Part shown: in pieces, positions 8,400 through 17,451 of the stretch
Layout of the letters: each line of letters starts with the position of its first letter
Numbering within the stretch: the first letter of the stretch is position 1
Source: Vibrio sp. D404a
GTDB taxonomy: Bacteria > Pseudomonadota > Gammaproteobacteria > Enterobacterales > Vibrionaceae
DNA: 64,000 nt
Reading direction: 5' to 3'
Assembly (NCBI RefSeq): GCF_030248535.1
Contig: NZ_JAHGAJ010000036.1
Location: 1-64,000 of the forward strand
Program-made: the position numbers and the translations under genes
Notes under the pieces: generated by a model
What the model was told of the DNA's origin: nothing
The model's input: only the letters and a program-made list of their open reading frames with translations
Database searches by the model: none

Positions 8400-9797
8400 A
8401 TGTTAAAATTCCTTGAACAAGTCCGGAAGCCTACCCTCGATCTTCCTGTCGAAGCACGTAGAAAAATGTGGTTTAAGCCATTTATCCAATCTTACCTAGT
8501 GGTATTCATTGGCTACTTGACCATGTACCTGATCCGTAAAAACTTCAACGTCGCGCAAAATGACATGATCTCAACTTACGGTTTGTCGATGACAGATCTA
8601 GGTTTGATTGGTCTAGGTTTCTCGATTACTTACGGCATCGGTAAGACCGTGGTTTCCTATTACGCCGATGGTAAGAACACCAAGCAGTTCCTCCCTTTCA
8701 TGCTTATCCTTTCTGGCCTAGCAATGCTTGGCTTCAGTTTCAGCATGGGCGGTGGCAGCGCGAGCTTATTCATGATGGTCGCTTTCTACGCACTAAGTGG
8801 TTTCTTCCAAAGTACGGGTGGCCCTTCTAGTTACTCGACCATTACCAAATGGACGCCGCGTAACAAGCGTGGTTCTTACTTAGGTCTTTGGAACATGTCT
8901 CACAACGTTGGTGGCGCAGGTGCTGCAGGTGTGGCTCTGTTTGGTGCGAACTACTTGTTCGACGGTCACGTCATCGGCATGTTCGTTTTCCCTTCCATCA
9001 TTGCGATCATCGTTGGTTTCATCGGTATGCGCTATGGTAGCGACTCACCTGAAGCTTACGGTCTAGGTAAAGTAGAAGAGCTATTTGATGAAGCAGTCAG
9101 CGAAGAAGACGAAGCAGCTGAAGAAAATCAAATGACTAAGAAAGAGATCTTTGTTGAGTACGTGCTGAAAAACAAAGTGATCTGGCTACTTTGCTTTGCA
9201 AACATCTTCCTTTACATCGTGCGTATCGGTATCGACCAATGGTCAACGGTTTACGCATATCAAGAGCTTGGTCTATCAAAAGAAGCTGCAATCTCTGGCT
9301 TTACCCTATTCGAAGTGGGTGCGCTTGTGGGTACTTTGATGTGGGGTTATCTGTCTGACCTTGCGAATGGTCGCCGGGCGCTAGTCGCTTGTATTTCTTT
9401 GGGTTTGATCATCGTATCCCTTGAGTTCTACCAACATGCAACCAGTGAGTTCATGTACCTAGCGTCGCTATTTGTTCTTGGCTTCCTAGTGTTTGGTCCT
9501 CAACTACTTATCGGTGTTGCTGCGGTTGGCTTTGTTCCTAAGAAAGCAATCAGTGTGGCAGACGGCGTAAAAGGCACATTCGCTTACCTAATTGGTGACA
9601 GCTTCGCGAAACTGGGTCTAGGTATGATTGCCGACGGTACACCAATCTTTGGTCTAACCGGTTGGAAAGGCACGTTCGCTGCGCTCGATACCTCAGCAAT
9701 GATTTGTATTGTTTTGCTTGTGTTCGTTGCTATCGCAGAAGAGAAAAAGATTCGTCAAAACAAGAAGAAGCTTGAACTCGCAGAAAACCAAGCTTAA
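8400..9797 (+). CDS. uhpT: Hexose-phosphate antiporter UhpT
   Basis: About 465 aa from the ATG at 8400, an MFS organophosphate:phosphate antiporter with about 12 membrane segments. The start [20 protein letters not shown] closely follows the UhpT N-terminus. [18 protein letters not shown] carries the arginine region that binds phosphate in UhpT/GlpT. It exchanges external glucose-6-P and similar sugar phosphates for internal Pi in the inner membrane. The neighbouring uhpA-uhpB-uhpC separates it from GlpT or PgtP. The order differs from E. coli (uhpABC-uhpT): here uhpT comes first, with the three regulators behind a hairpin. Confidence 0.95.
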   Translation: MLKFLEQVRKPTLDLPVEARRKMWFKPFIQSYLVVFIGYLTMYLIRKNFNVAQNDMISTYGLSMTDLGLIGLGFSITYGIGKTVVSYYADGKNTKQFLPFMLILSGLAMLGFSFSMGGGSASLFMMVAFYALSGFFQSTGGPSSYSTITKWTPRNKRGSYLGLWNMSHNVGGAGAAGVALFGANYLFDGHVIGMFVFPSIIAIIVGFIGMRYGSDSPEAYGLGKVEELFDEAVSEEDEAAEENQMTKKEIFVEYVLKNKVIWLLCFANIFLYIVRIGIDQWSTVYAYQELGLSKEAAISGFTLFEVGALVGTLMWGYLSDLANGRRALVACISLGLIIVSLEFYQHATSEFMYLASLFVLGFLVFGPQLLIGVAAVGFVPKKAISVADGVKGTFAYLIGDSFAKLGLGMIADGTPIFGLTGWKGTFAALDTSAMICIVLLVFVAIAEEKKIRQNKKKLELAENQA

Positions 9798-9803
9798 TCA
9801 ATC

Positions 9804-9830
9804 AGCGCGCTTTGTTAACCAAAGCGCGCT
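9804..9830 (+). terminator. Strong hairpin between uhpT and uhpA
   Basis: An 11-bp perfect stem (AGCGCGCTTTG/CAAAGCGCGCT) with a 5-base loop. It lacks a good T-tract, so it may be a partial terminator or an mRNA-stabilising structure that lets uhpT be expressed above uhpABC. Confidence 0.6.
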
Positions 9831-9933
9831 AGTTCATTAAATAAACTTGGTTAATTTAGTATCATAGTAGGTTTTTATTGAGTTCTTTGAGAGCTCATTT
9901 TCGTTTGTGTATTGCTGAAATTTGGTATTTAAG

Positions 9934-10542
9934 ATGATTAACGTAGCGCTTGTTGATGACCATGTCATTGTTCGTTCTGGATTTGCTCAATTGTTGAGCC
10001 TTGAAACAGACATGAATGTTGTAGGTGAATTTAGCTCGGTAGAAGAAGCTCGAGTGGGATTACCTGCGTGCAAGCCAGATGTGGTTATCCTAGATATCTC
10101 GATGGCAGACGAAAGTGGGCTTACCCTACTCTCCGAGATCCCTTCAGGTATTGCTTGTGTGATGCTAAGCGTGCATGACTCTCCAGCAATGGTTGAAAAG
10201 TCACTTAAACTGGGTGCTAAAGGTTACCTAAGTAAACGTTGTAGCCCCGACGAGTTGATCCAAGCCGTAAGGACCAGTGCTTCAGGCGGTTGTTACCTAA
10301 CACCCGATATAGCGTTGAAGCTCGCGACACCAAGTGACAAAGCGGCGACACTAACTCAGCTGACTCGCCGTGAAAACGAGGTGTGTCAATTACTGGCTCG
10401 TGGATTGGATGTAAAGTCGGTCGCGATTGAGCTTGGTTTAAGCCATAAAACGGTTCACGTTCACCGTGCAAACGCCATGGATAAGCTGGGTGTGAAGAAC
10501 AACGTGGAACTCGCTAAACTGTTCTCGCAAGAGTCGTTTTAA
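9934..10542 (+). CDS. uhpA: UhpA response regulator (NarL/FixJ class)
   Basis: About 202 aa from the ATG at 9934 ([17 protein letters not shown]). The receiver domain has the acidic pair DD, the phospho-acceptor Asp in VVILDISM, a Ser in VMLSVHD and the Lys in KGYLSKR. The C-terminal LuxR-type HTH runs from [20 protein letters not shown] to [17 protein letters not shown]. It should activate uhpT when phosphorylated by UhpB. Its stop overlaps the start of uhpB by one base (TAATG), so the two are translationally coupled. Confidence 0.95.
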   Translation: MINVALVDDHVIVRSGFAQLLSLETDMNVVGEFSSVEEARVGLPACKPDVVILDISMADESGLTLLSEIPSGIACVMLSVHDSPAMVEKSLKLGAKGYLSKRCSPDELIQAVRTSASGGCYLTPDIALKLATPSDKAATLTQLTRRENEVCQLLARGLDVKSVAIELGLSHKTVHVHRANAMDKLGVKNNVELAKLFSQESF

Positions 10543-12041
10543 TGCGTAGTTACACCATCACCTCCATTTGTGGTTTATTCATGACAGGATGCTCGTGGTT
10601 CTGTCTATGGGTGATCGCTTATTACTTTGTGAACGACGCCGAACTGGCAATCTTGCTGTTCCCCTTCGCGTTACGTTTGGGGTTAACACTGCACACGCGT
10701 ACTAAGTACTGGCCAACGATTTATCTCGCCGAATGGGGGTTGACCGTCGCACTGGCTCTGCTGCTCGAACAACCACAATGGTTAATGGTGTTGGTGGCTA
10801 GCATGTTAAGTATTCCCGTAGTGTACTTTGCCAAGCGTTATTACAAAGGTGATCAGAACCAGCACTTAGCGGTCATGGCTGTCGTGTTGCTCGTCACGTC
10901 TTGCATTAACGTGCTTGTGGTTGGCTATCACGTCCAATCTATCTACATGGCATGGTTGGCGAACATTGCTGGCGGTTTGTTGGTTCTGCCAATGTGTTAC
11001 CTGCTTTGGAACTATCTTTTCCAAAGCCCTTGGTCGCCGTTAACCTCGAACCTACTAGCAAATGAAGTTCAATTCAAAGTGCGTCATATTCTACTCTATA
11101 GCGTGCTATTGATTGCCAGCATTTTGATTCAAACCAGTTTGCCGGATGAACTAAAACGCTTTGCGCCTTTCTGCATGGCGATCCCAATCATTGTGCTCGC
11201 ACTGCGCTACGGCTGGCAAGGTGCATTGCTTGCGACCATGTTAAACAGTATTGCTTTGATTGCCGCGCGCAGTGGTGTTTCGAATCTAGAAATTACTGAC
11301 CTGCTACTCTCCCTTTCAGCACAAACCGTCACTGGCATCATGCTCGGTTTAGCGGTGCAGAAGCAGAAAGATCTTAACCAAAAGCTCCGTGGCGAACTGT
11401 CGAGAAACCAAACCTTATCTCGCCAGCTCATTCAAGCGGAAGAGTCGGTACGTCGCGACGTGGCAAGAGAGCTGCACGATGAGATTGGTCAGAACATCAC
11501 GGCAATTCGTACCCAAGCGAGCATCATTAAGCGGGTTGATAATGCAGAAATGAACACACGCAGTGCCGATATGATCGAGAACTTGTCGCTCAATGTTTAC
11601 GACACCACCAAGCATCTGCTGAGCAAACTGCGCCCGAAAATGCTCGATGATTTGGATTTGAAGGACTCTGTTCACCAGTTAACCCGTGAAATGGAGTTCG
11701 ACAATCATGGCACTCGTGTTGTGCTTGATTGGCAAGGTGACTATGAATCTTTGGGGGACACGCTAAAAGTCACCCTATTCCGTTTGTGCCAAGAAGCATT
11801 GAATAACGCAGCCAAATACGCAAATGCGACCTCTATCGTTATCGAGCTGTCCATTAAAGAGAACATTTCATTGAACATCGCAGACAACGGTATTGGCTTC
11901 AAAACCGAAGACTGCATGAAAGGCATGGGCGTTCGTGGCATGCAAGAACGCGTGCAAGCGCTTGGTGGGAAAATGTATATCTACTCTTTGAACGATCATG
12001 TGGATGGCACGCAAATCGCCATCACATTACCTAAGGTGTAA
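10542..12041 (+). CDS. uhpB: UhpB sensor histidine kinase
   Basis: 499 aa. About eight N-terminal membrane helices (MASE1-type, about residues 5-265) precede a HisKA_3 dimerisation domain with the phospho-acceptor His in ARELHDEIGQNITAIR. The HATPase_c domain follows: N box CQEALNNAAKYA, G1 NIADNGIGF and G2 GMGVRGMQERV. It autophosphorylates and transfers to UhpA when UhpC signals external sugar phosphate. The length matches the enteric protein. It starts inside the uhpA stop and is followed 5 bp later by uhpC. Confidence 0.95.
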   Translation: MRSYTITSICGLFMTGCSWFCLWVIAYYFVNDAELAILLFPFALRLGLTLHTRTKYWPTIYLAEWGLTVALALLLEQPQWLMVLVASMLSIPVVYFAKRYYKGDQNQHLAVMAVVLLVTSCINVLVVGYHVQSIYMAWLANIAGGLLVLPMCYLLWNYLFQSPWSPLTSNLLANEVQFKVRHILLYSVLLIASILIQTSLPDELKRFAPFCMAIPIIVLALRYGWQGALLATMLNSIALIAARSGVSNLEITDLLLSLSAQTVTGIMLGLAVQKQKDLNQKLRGELSRNQTLSRQLIQAEESVRRDVARELHDEIGQNITAIRTQASIIKRVDNAEMNTRSADMIENLSLNVYDTTKHLLSKLRPKMLDDLDLKDSVHQLTREMEFDNHGTRVVLDWQGDYESLGDTLKVTLFRLCQEALNNAAKYANATSIVIELSIKENISLNIADNGIGFKTEDCMKGMGVRGMQERVQALGGKMYIYSLNDHVDGTQIAITLPKV

Positions 12042-12046
12042 CGAGC

Positions 12047-13387
12047 ATGTTTGGATTATTTCAGTCTCCGAGCTACAACCAAGCGCCCCTTAGCAAAGAC
12101 CAAGTAGATGAACGCTATCGCTATTGGCGTCTGCACATCATGCTGGGCATGTATCTTGGCTATGCGGGCTTTTACTTCACCCGTAAAACATTCAACTACG
12201 CTGCCCCCGCAATGATTGCTGATTTAGGGTTAGATAAAGCCGATATCGGTATGATTGGGACGCTTTTCTACCTTACCTACGGCTTATCGAAGTTTATCTC
12301 GGGCACCATTTCTGACCGTTCTAACCCTCGCTTTTTCATGGGGGTCGGATTGATCGCGACGGGCCTTATCAATATCGCGTTTGGCTTCTCTAGCTCTCTG
12401 ATTGCACTCGCCACACTGTGGGTAATGAATGCGTGGTTCCAAGGTTGGGGCTGGCCTTCGTGCTCTAAGTTACTTACGACGTGGTATTCGCGTTCAGAGC
12501 GTGGCTTCTTGTGGGCAATTTGGAACACGGCGCATAACGTCGGCGGCGCTTTGATTCCCCTGCTCGTAGGTTTTCTCACATTCCATTACAGCTGGCGAGA
12601 AGGCTTTATCGTACCGGGCATTATCGGTGTCATTCTTGGTGTGGTTGTGTGCTGGCGCTTGCGCGATAAGCCGACGACTCAAGGACTCCCAACGGTTGGT
12701 CAATGGCGTGATGACAAGCTAGAACTGGCGCAAGAGAATCACGGGCAAGGTCTAAGTTACAGAGAGATTCTCAAACAGTACGTGTTCAACAACAAGTACA
12801 TTTGGTTGCTCGCATTTAGCTACGTACTGGTTTACATCGTACGCACCGCCATCAATGACTGGGGCAACTTGTACCTAACAGAACAGCACCACTACAGCCT
12901 AATCAATGCCAACGCTGCATTATCAATGTTTGAGATTGGTGGCTTTGTTGGTTCTCTGGTGGCCGGTTGGGGCTCGGATAAACTGTTCGGTGGTAACCGA
13001 GGTCCGATGAACCTGTTATTTGCCGCAGGTATATTCCTATCAGTTGCTGCGTTGTGGTTGATGCCGTTGACCAACTTTGCGTTCCAAGCGGCGGGATTAT
13101 TCTCAATTGGTTTCTTCGTGTTTGGTCCACAAATGTTGATTGGCATGGCGGCTGCTGAATGTTCTCACAAAGATTCAGCTGGCGCTGCCACCGGCTTTGT
13201 TGGTTTGTTTGCTTACATGGGGGCAGCGCTATCTGGCTACCCATTGGCATTGATTCTTGAAGAGTACAACTGGACTGGATTCTTTATCACTATTTCGGTA
13301 TGCGCAGCCGTTATTGGCTTGTTGTTATTGCCGTTCTTACAGGCTCAACCTTCGAGAAAGCCGCTCGCTCCCAAGCTTAGGTTGTAG
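12047..13387 (+). CDS. uhpC: UhpC sugar-phosphate sensor (MFS fold)
   Basis: 446 aa, a 12-helix MFS protein close to UhpT in sequence (YAGFYFTRKTFNYAAPAM, VRTAINDWGNLYL, VFGPQMLIGMAA). It is placed after uhpB as in the known uhp locus. In E. coli UhpC binds external glucose-6-P and signals to UhpB, with little transport. Telling sensor from transporter here rests on gene order and the UhpC-like N-terminus (MFGLFQSPSYNQ...). Confidence 0.92.
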   Translation: MFGLFQSPSYNQAPLSKDQVDERYRYWRLHIMLGMYLGYAGFYFTRKTFNYAAPAMIADLGLDKADIGMIGTLFYLTYGLSKFISGTISDRSNPRFFMGVGLIATGLINIAFGFSSSLIALATLWVMNAWFQGWGWPSCSKLLTTWYSRSERGFLWAIWNTAHNVGGALIPLLVGFLTFHYSWREGFIVPGIIGVILGVVVCWRLRDKPTTQGLPTVGQWRDDKLELAQENHGQGLSYREILKQYVFNNKYIWLLAFSYVLVYIVRTAINDWGNLYLTEQHHYSLINANAALSMFEIGGFVGSLVAGWGSDKLFGGNRGPMNLLFAAGIFLSVAALWLMPLTNFAFQAAGLFSIGFFVFGPQMLIGMAAAECSHKDSAGAATGFVGLFAYMGAALSGYPLALILEEYNWTGFFITISVCAAVIGLLLLPFLQAQPSRKPLAPKLRL

Positions 13388-13422
13388 ACACCTCATTGTA
13401 GAAGCAACTTCTGCACCTCTTA

Positions 13423-13443
13423 GGGTGAGTTAACCACTCACCC
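13423..13443 (+). terminator. Hairpin between uhpC and manA
   Basis: Perfect 8-bp stem GGGTGAGT/ACTCACCC with a 5-base loop and no T-tract. It may be a weak terminator or a processing site; manA may be partly read from uhp or have its own promoter in 13444-13504. Confidence 0.5.
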
Positions 13444-13504
13444 GTCTAATCTCCACTATTTTTGCTTCCGATTCAGTTCGGAGGGTTTTCTACGGATAAA
13501 ATTC

Positions 13505-14713
13505 ATGAATTCGAATACTATTTCATCAAAACACTTCTTAAAAATGGGCAATAAGATCCAAAACTACGACTGGGGAAGCCGCACAGCTATCCACGATTTG
13601 TTTGGCTTTGCTAACGAGACACAACAACCTCAAGCCGAGGTTTGGATGGGCACGCACCCCAATGGTTGTTCTATGGTAAAACAAGGCAACATCAATGTTC
13701 CGCTGTCAGAATTGATCAAACAAGATTCTTCTGCGTTTCTATCACCAAGTACGGCAGAAACTTTTGGTGACCTACCTTTCCTTTTCAAGGTTCTTGCCGC
13801 GGATAACGCCTTATCAATCCAAGTACATCCTAACAAGCAAGATGCAGAGCTTGGTTACGCCAAAGAACAAGAGCTAGGCGTACCCCTTAGTGCGTTCAAT
13901 CGTAATTATAAAGATGCGAACCACAAACCAGAGTTGGTTTACGCACTGACTGAATACCAAGCGATGAATGGCTTTCGTCCGTTTGATGAAATCATTACGG
14001 AGTTCCGCCACTGTGACATTCCTGAAATCAACGGCTATCTAGAACAATTTGAGCGCAATCCTAACCAAGACGGTTTGTGTCAGTTCTTCGTGGAAATTCT
14101 TTCTATGGGAGAAACGCGTAAGGTCAACGCAGTGGATCACTTACTAAGTTACGCTGCGAAGAACCAAGCACGTTCAGTGTGCGAGCTGATTTTAGACCTT
14201 GCTGAACAATATCCAAACGATGTGGGTTTGTTTGCACCGCTGCTGCTGAATGTGATTACCCTTAAACCGGGTGAGGCCATGTTCTTAAGCGCGAGAACAC
14301 CTCATGCTTACATTAAAGGTACAGGTCTAGAAATCATGGCAAACTCAGACAACGTGCTCCGCGCCGGTTTAACACCCAAACACATCGATGTGGAAGAACT
14401 GGTCAAGTGTACCGACTTCATTCCAAAGCCAATGAGTACACTGCTAACCCAAGCAGAAATCAAGGATTGTGAGCATCACTTCCCTGTTCCTGTACAAGAC
14501 TTCAAGTTCTCTGTCTTCCAAGAGCCAAAAGAACAACAAGTCGAAATGACCAGTGCAGAGATCCTAATGCCCATCGATGCGAACGTAACACTTCTCGCAG
14601 AAAGCGGCGAAACATTGGTGCTTGGCAAAGGACAATCCGTTTTCATTCCTGCCTATGTAGGCAACTACACGATCAGTTGTGAAGGTCGTGTCGCTCGTGC
14701 ATTCAATGGCTAA
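13505..14713 (+). CDS. manA: Mannose-6-phosphate isomerase, class I
   Basis: 402 aa, slightly longer than E. coli ManA (391). It is a Zn-dependent cupin that interconverts mannose-6-P and fructose-6-P. Seen in order: NYDWGSR near the N-terminus, the metal region IQVHPNKQDAE (Gln and His ligands), NHKPELVYAL (His/Glu ligands) and the second cupin with ISARTPHAY-like LSARTPHAYIKGTGLEIMANSDNVLRAG, quoted here in overlapping parts only as landmark residues His and Arg. Lying behind uhp, it suggests mannose-6-P imported by UhpT is channelled to glycolysis. It is probably an accessory copy beside a housekeeping manA elsewhere. Confidence 0.95.
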   Translation: MNSNTISSKHFLKMGNKIQNYDWGSRTAIHDLFGFANETQQPQAEVWMGTHPNGCSMVKQGNINVPLSELIKQDSSAFLSPSTAETFGDLPFLFKVLAADNALSIQVHPNKQDAELGYAKEQELGVPLSAFNRNYKDANHKPELVYALTEYQAMNGFRPFDEIITEFRHCDIPEINGYLEQFERNPNQDGLCQFFVEILSMGETRKVNAVDHLLSYAAKNQARSVCELILDLAEQYPNDVGLFAPLLLNVITLKPGEAMFLSARTPHAYIKGTGLEIMANSDNVLRAGLTPKHIDVEELVKCTDFIPKPMSTLLTQAEIKDCEHHFPVPVQDFKFSVFQEPKEQQVEMTSAEILMPIDANVTLLAESGETLVLGKGQSVFIPAYVGNYTISCEGRVARAFNG

Positions 14714-14751
14714 GTCCATTTTCAATTAGGACAAAAATAACGGGCACTTTC

Positions 14752-14789
14752 GGCTCTGTCGCAAATACTGATAAACAAGTGACAGAGCC
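14752..14789. repeat. Inverted repeat GGCTCTGTC/GACAGAGCC, IS6-like end
   Basis: 9-bp perfect arms at 14752-14760 and 14781-14789 with a 20-base loop. The left arm plus what follows reads GGCTCTGTCGCAAA, resembling the terminal repeat of IS6-family elements (GGNNCTGTNGCAAA as I remember it). No transposase is nearby. It could be an IS relic or just a hairpin after manA. Confidence 0.35.
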
Positions 14790-14968
14790 AATCTCCAAGC
14801 AAACCTGTATCTGGCTCATTTCCGAGTATGTAGTACGAAGCACTGCACATAGCTTCGCGAGTGAATCATTTGTATCCACAGAGGAACCGACTACAACTCA
14901 TAACTGGACAAAAGTGAGCTAGAGTAAAAGAACTATCAATTCAGAGGCAAATATCTAAATCTAGTCTG

Positions 14969-15565
14969 TCAGCTCTCAATTTCTTCCGATAACCGAAGAG
15001 CATCTTCTATCTCAACACCCAAATATTTGATGGTTTTTTCGATTTTTGTGTGGCCAAGTAAAAGCTGACTAGCACGGATATTATTAGTCTTCTGGTAAAT
15101 CAATGTAGCTTTGATTCGGCGCAGTGAATGTGTGCCATAGAGGTCAGGGTTATGACCTAAATCTTGCGCCCAACTTCGTATGATTCGACGATAATAGGAA
15201 TAGCTTAGAGGTTGTTCAGCCTTCCGTGGACTCGGGGATAGATAATCTGTAGGTTTGAGGTTTTGGTCTTTAATCCAATGACTCAAGATTTGTTGGGTTC
15301 TCTGTGTGATCTCAAACTGTACATCATTTCCAGTTTTCTTATGAAAGTGTTGGGCACGGGAGAACACAATATATTTAGATGAAATATCTGACACTTTTAA
15401 TGATAGTAGGTCGCTAGAACGCAACTTACTATCAATTTCTAAGTTAAGAAGCGGCAACTCCATAAAGTTGCTGCTCAGTTCTAAACGAGTTCATATGCGC
15501 CAAATTTCCTCCAATCTAAATGGCTTTTTTATTCCAGTTTTATTGAAACTGTGATTCTTTGCCAC
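14969..15565 (-). pseudogene. Tyrosine recombinase/integrase broken by one in-frame TGA
   Basis: Read from a GTG at 15565, the frame gives MAKNHSFNKTGIKKPF... and 24 codons, then a TGA at 15493-15491, then continues without a break for another 173 codons. The residues around the stop (EEIWRI-stop-TRLEL) align with EQIWxIRxRLEL in the approximately 195-aa integrase family as I remember it, so the TGA most simply replaces an Arg codon (CGA to TGA). Downstream are the catalytic residues: Arg in DSKLRSSDLL, Lys in HKKTGND, HSLRR, LLGHTKIEKTIKYLG (His and Tyr). An ATG at 15463 could still give a shorter protein lacking the first 34 residues. Likely inactive. Confidence 0.8.
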
Positions 15566-15595
15566 TTTTACTTTGCCCTATCTGCAATATAAAAA

Positions 15596-16159
15596 TTACA
15601 GCTTTACAATGCCACGTGTAACCTTAATACCGCCAATTAAAGTGGAACCACCGTAATCTTTCGCTAGCCTTAATAAAGTGTCATGAAACCCATGATTTGG
15701 AAAAGCCAGTTCTACCTCTGAGATCATTGCCTTTGATAGTCCCTTTTTAACCATTCCTTTTGATGCATCAACCCAATCAGCTTTTCGACAAGCTTCTATA
15801 AGTCGCTCATGTGGGCCTTTATATGGTGTAATTTTGTGATGCCAATGAATTGCCCCCTTTAAAGCATCTGGGTCTAACCCCCAATTTTCCTTTTTGTTGT
15901 CATTTAATGCGACCTCCTCTGATGGTTCAAGGTACGCAAGCTCATGATCAGTCCATAAGCCAATATCGTGATAAACAAATGCTGTTTCGACTAATTTCTC
16001 AAATTGCTTATCATAATTTAAAAAGTGCATCGCATAAGTAATAGTTCTATAAACATGATTACGATAACCAAGAAAATCATCTCCAATCAGAACTTTATAG
16101 CGTTCAAGCAGTGATTCTACCCATGGCCGCTCTAATTTTATTTGAATATTATTTTCCAT
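15596..16159 (-). CDS. HD-domain phosphohydrolase-like protein
   Basis: 187 aa with a GAGGAG ribosome site just before the ATG. The metal-binding HD pattern is visible: His in GYRNHVYRTI, the HD pair in FVYHDIGLW, and a later HWHH and Asp in ACRKADWVD. HD proteins hydrolyse phosphomonoesters or nucleotides, but the substrate cannot be assigned. It starts 23 bp after the DsbA-like gene on the same strand, so they are likely co-transcribed. It lies next to the broken integrase. Confidence 0.8.
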   Translation of the reverse strand: MENNIQIKLERPWVESLLERYKVLIGDDFLGYRNHVYRTITYAMHFLNYDKQFEKLVETAFVYHDIGLWTDHELAYLEPSEEVALNDNKKENWGLDPDALKGAIHWHHKITPYKGPHERLIEACRKADWVDASKGMVKKGLSKAMISEVELAFPNHGFHDTLLRLAKDYGGSTLIGGIKVTRGIVKL

Positions 16160-16182
16160 AATTCTCTCCTCATTTAATCATT

Positions 16183-16797
16183 CTATTGCTCACTAAGGTA
16201 CTTTGACCAACCATCTACATTTCCATAGAATTGATCGTGAGGTAAACGTACTAAACCTGTCTCTTTTTCTAATACCAAAGTTGGAAAACCTCTAATGCCC
16301 CAATGCCCTATGGTATGTTGAGAAGTTTGTACAATTTTCTTAGCATTATTCTCTTCGCTTGAGATAGCTTCTTGCCATTTATCTCCATCTAATCCCAGTT
16401 CAATAGCTAATATACTCAAAGAACTCGGCTGACTGACATGTACACCTTTTACATAATGCGTATTTTGAATCGCTTCTAAAATCGCAAGACCTTTGAACTC
16501 TAGCTTTTCCGCCACCATGACAGCTTGTGCGGTAATAAAAGAGTCTAGAGTGATCTTTTCTTTGCCCTTAATGCGATCCTTATAACCGACACCAAACTTC
16601 TGACCGGTCATTTTTTCAATATTCGCATCGTAACTAAGCACTTTTGCTCGCAGGTCATCTTGCATATATTGACGCTCAAACAGCCCTCCTGGGTGAAGAA
16701 CTATCTCAATGCCTTGGGCTTGTATTTCTTTTATCAGCGCCGTTGCCCCAAAACACCATCCACACATTGGGTCAAAAAAATAGTGTATTTTTTTCAT
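16183..16797 (-). CDS. DsbA-family thioredoxin-fold protein (cytosolic)
   Basis: 204 aa. The N-terminal MKKIHYFFDPMCGWCFG holds the redox motif CGWC at the start of a thioredoxin fold. A helical insertion follows (about 60-150), and the cis-Pro loop is GIRGFPTLVL near the C-terminus. No signal peptide is seen, so it is cytosolic, like the FrnE/HCCA-isomerase-like branch of DsbA rather than periplasmic DsbA. It may be a disulfide reductase/isomerase or a GSH-linked enzyme. It is followed closely by the HD gene. Confidence 0.85.
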   Translation of the reverse strand: MKKIHYFFDPMCGWCFGATALIKEIQAQGIEIVLHPGGLFERQYMQDDLRAKVLSYDANIEKMTGQKFGVGYKDRIKGKEKITLDSFITAQAVMVAEKLEFKGLAILEAIQNTHYVKGVHVSQPSSLSILAIELGLDGDKWQEAISSEENNAKKIVQTSQHTIGHWGIRGFPTLVLEKETGLVRLPHDQFYGNVDGWSKYLSEQ

Positions 16798-16820
16798 TGA
16801 ACTTTCTCACTTCACGAATA

Positions 16821-16854
16821 AAAAATACTGCGTACATTCATTGCTACGCAGTAT
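16821..16854 (-). terminator. Rho-independent terminator of the SnoaL gene
   Basis: 10-bp stem (ATACTGCGTA 16825-16834 / TACGCAGTAT 16845-16854). On the minus strand it is followed by a T run (16821-16826). It sits between the SnoaL gene (ends 16875) and the DsbA-like gene (starts 16797). Confidence 0.85.
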
Positions 16855-16874
16855 TTTTAAAGGTGGGTATTTCA

Positions 16875-17369
16875 TTATTTTACATCTGGTTGTAGCTGAC
16901 CTAAACCTCGGAACCAGTCTTCAATATGATGACTACGGATAATTTTGCCATCTTCAATCTGATGGATATCAATGGTCATAATAGAGAATGACTTACCATC
17001 GACAGGTTGACCGAAGAAGCTATCCCCCGCAGGCGTACCGGTAAGTGTGCCGCGAACCACAACTTGATTAGTCGTCGTAACGCCGATGTCATCTTGAGTC
17101 CACTTCATATCAGGTATCATTTTCGGAAACCCGTGGGCTACTGCCTGCATAGTTTCGTCAAGGTTTTTATACTCAGTATTGTTGTAATACGACTGCCAAT
17201 CAGCAGACATGTTCGCTCTTGCAGCTAGCTCTGTATCTTTCAAACTGAACAAATCATAAAACGGCTTTACAATCTGTTGCGCTTCTTCGACCGTCAACTG
17301 TTTTGCGAACGCAGAAGTTGAAGTTAATACAACTGCAGTGACTATGATACTGATTAGTGCTTTGTTCAT
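16875..17369 (-). CDS. Secreted SnoaL-like ester cyclase family protein
   Basis: 164 aa. A signal peptide (MNKALISIIVTAVVLTSTSAFA) precedes a SnoaL/polyketide-cyclase-type NTF2 fold: EEAQQIVKPFYDLFS, then GTLTGTPAGDSFFGQPVDGK and IDIHQIEDGKIIRSHHIEDW. That HxI..GKI.....EDW pattern is the hallmark of the ester-cyclase subgroup. Exported to the periplasm; substrate unknown. It is divergent from the LysR gene at 17452 with an 80-bp gap, so that LysR probably controls it. Confidence 0.85.
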   Translation of the reverse strand: MNKALISIIVTAVVLTSTSAFAKQLTVEEAQQIVKPFYDLFSLKDTELAARANMSADWQSYYNNTEYKNLDETMQAVAHGFPKMIPDMKWTQDDIGVTTTNQVVVRGTLTGTPAGDSFFGQPVDGKSFSIMTIDIHQIEDGKIIRSHHIEDWFRGLGQLQPDVK

Positions 17370-17451
17370 TGAATCGTCCTCCGAGGTAATTGATTCACTC
17401 GAAATAGAGAATAGTACGGGTTTATTGTTTATATTAGATATAATAATATGA

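Noticed and set aside
8400-9797. GlpT or PgtP instead of UhpT
   Set aside because: The N-terminus is UhpT-like and uhpABC follows; no glp or pgt genes are nearby.
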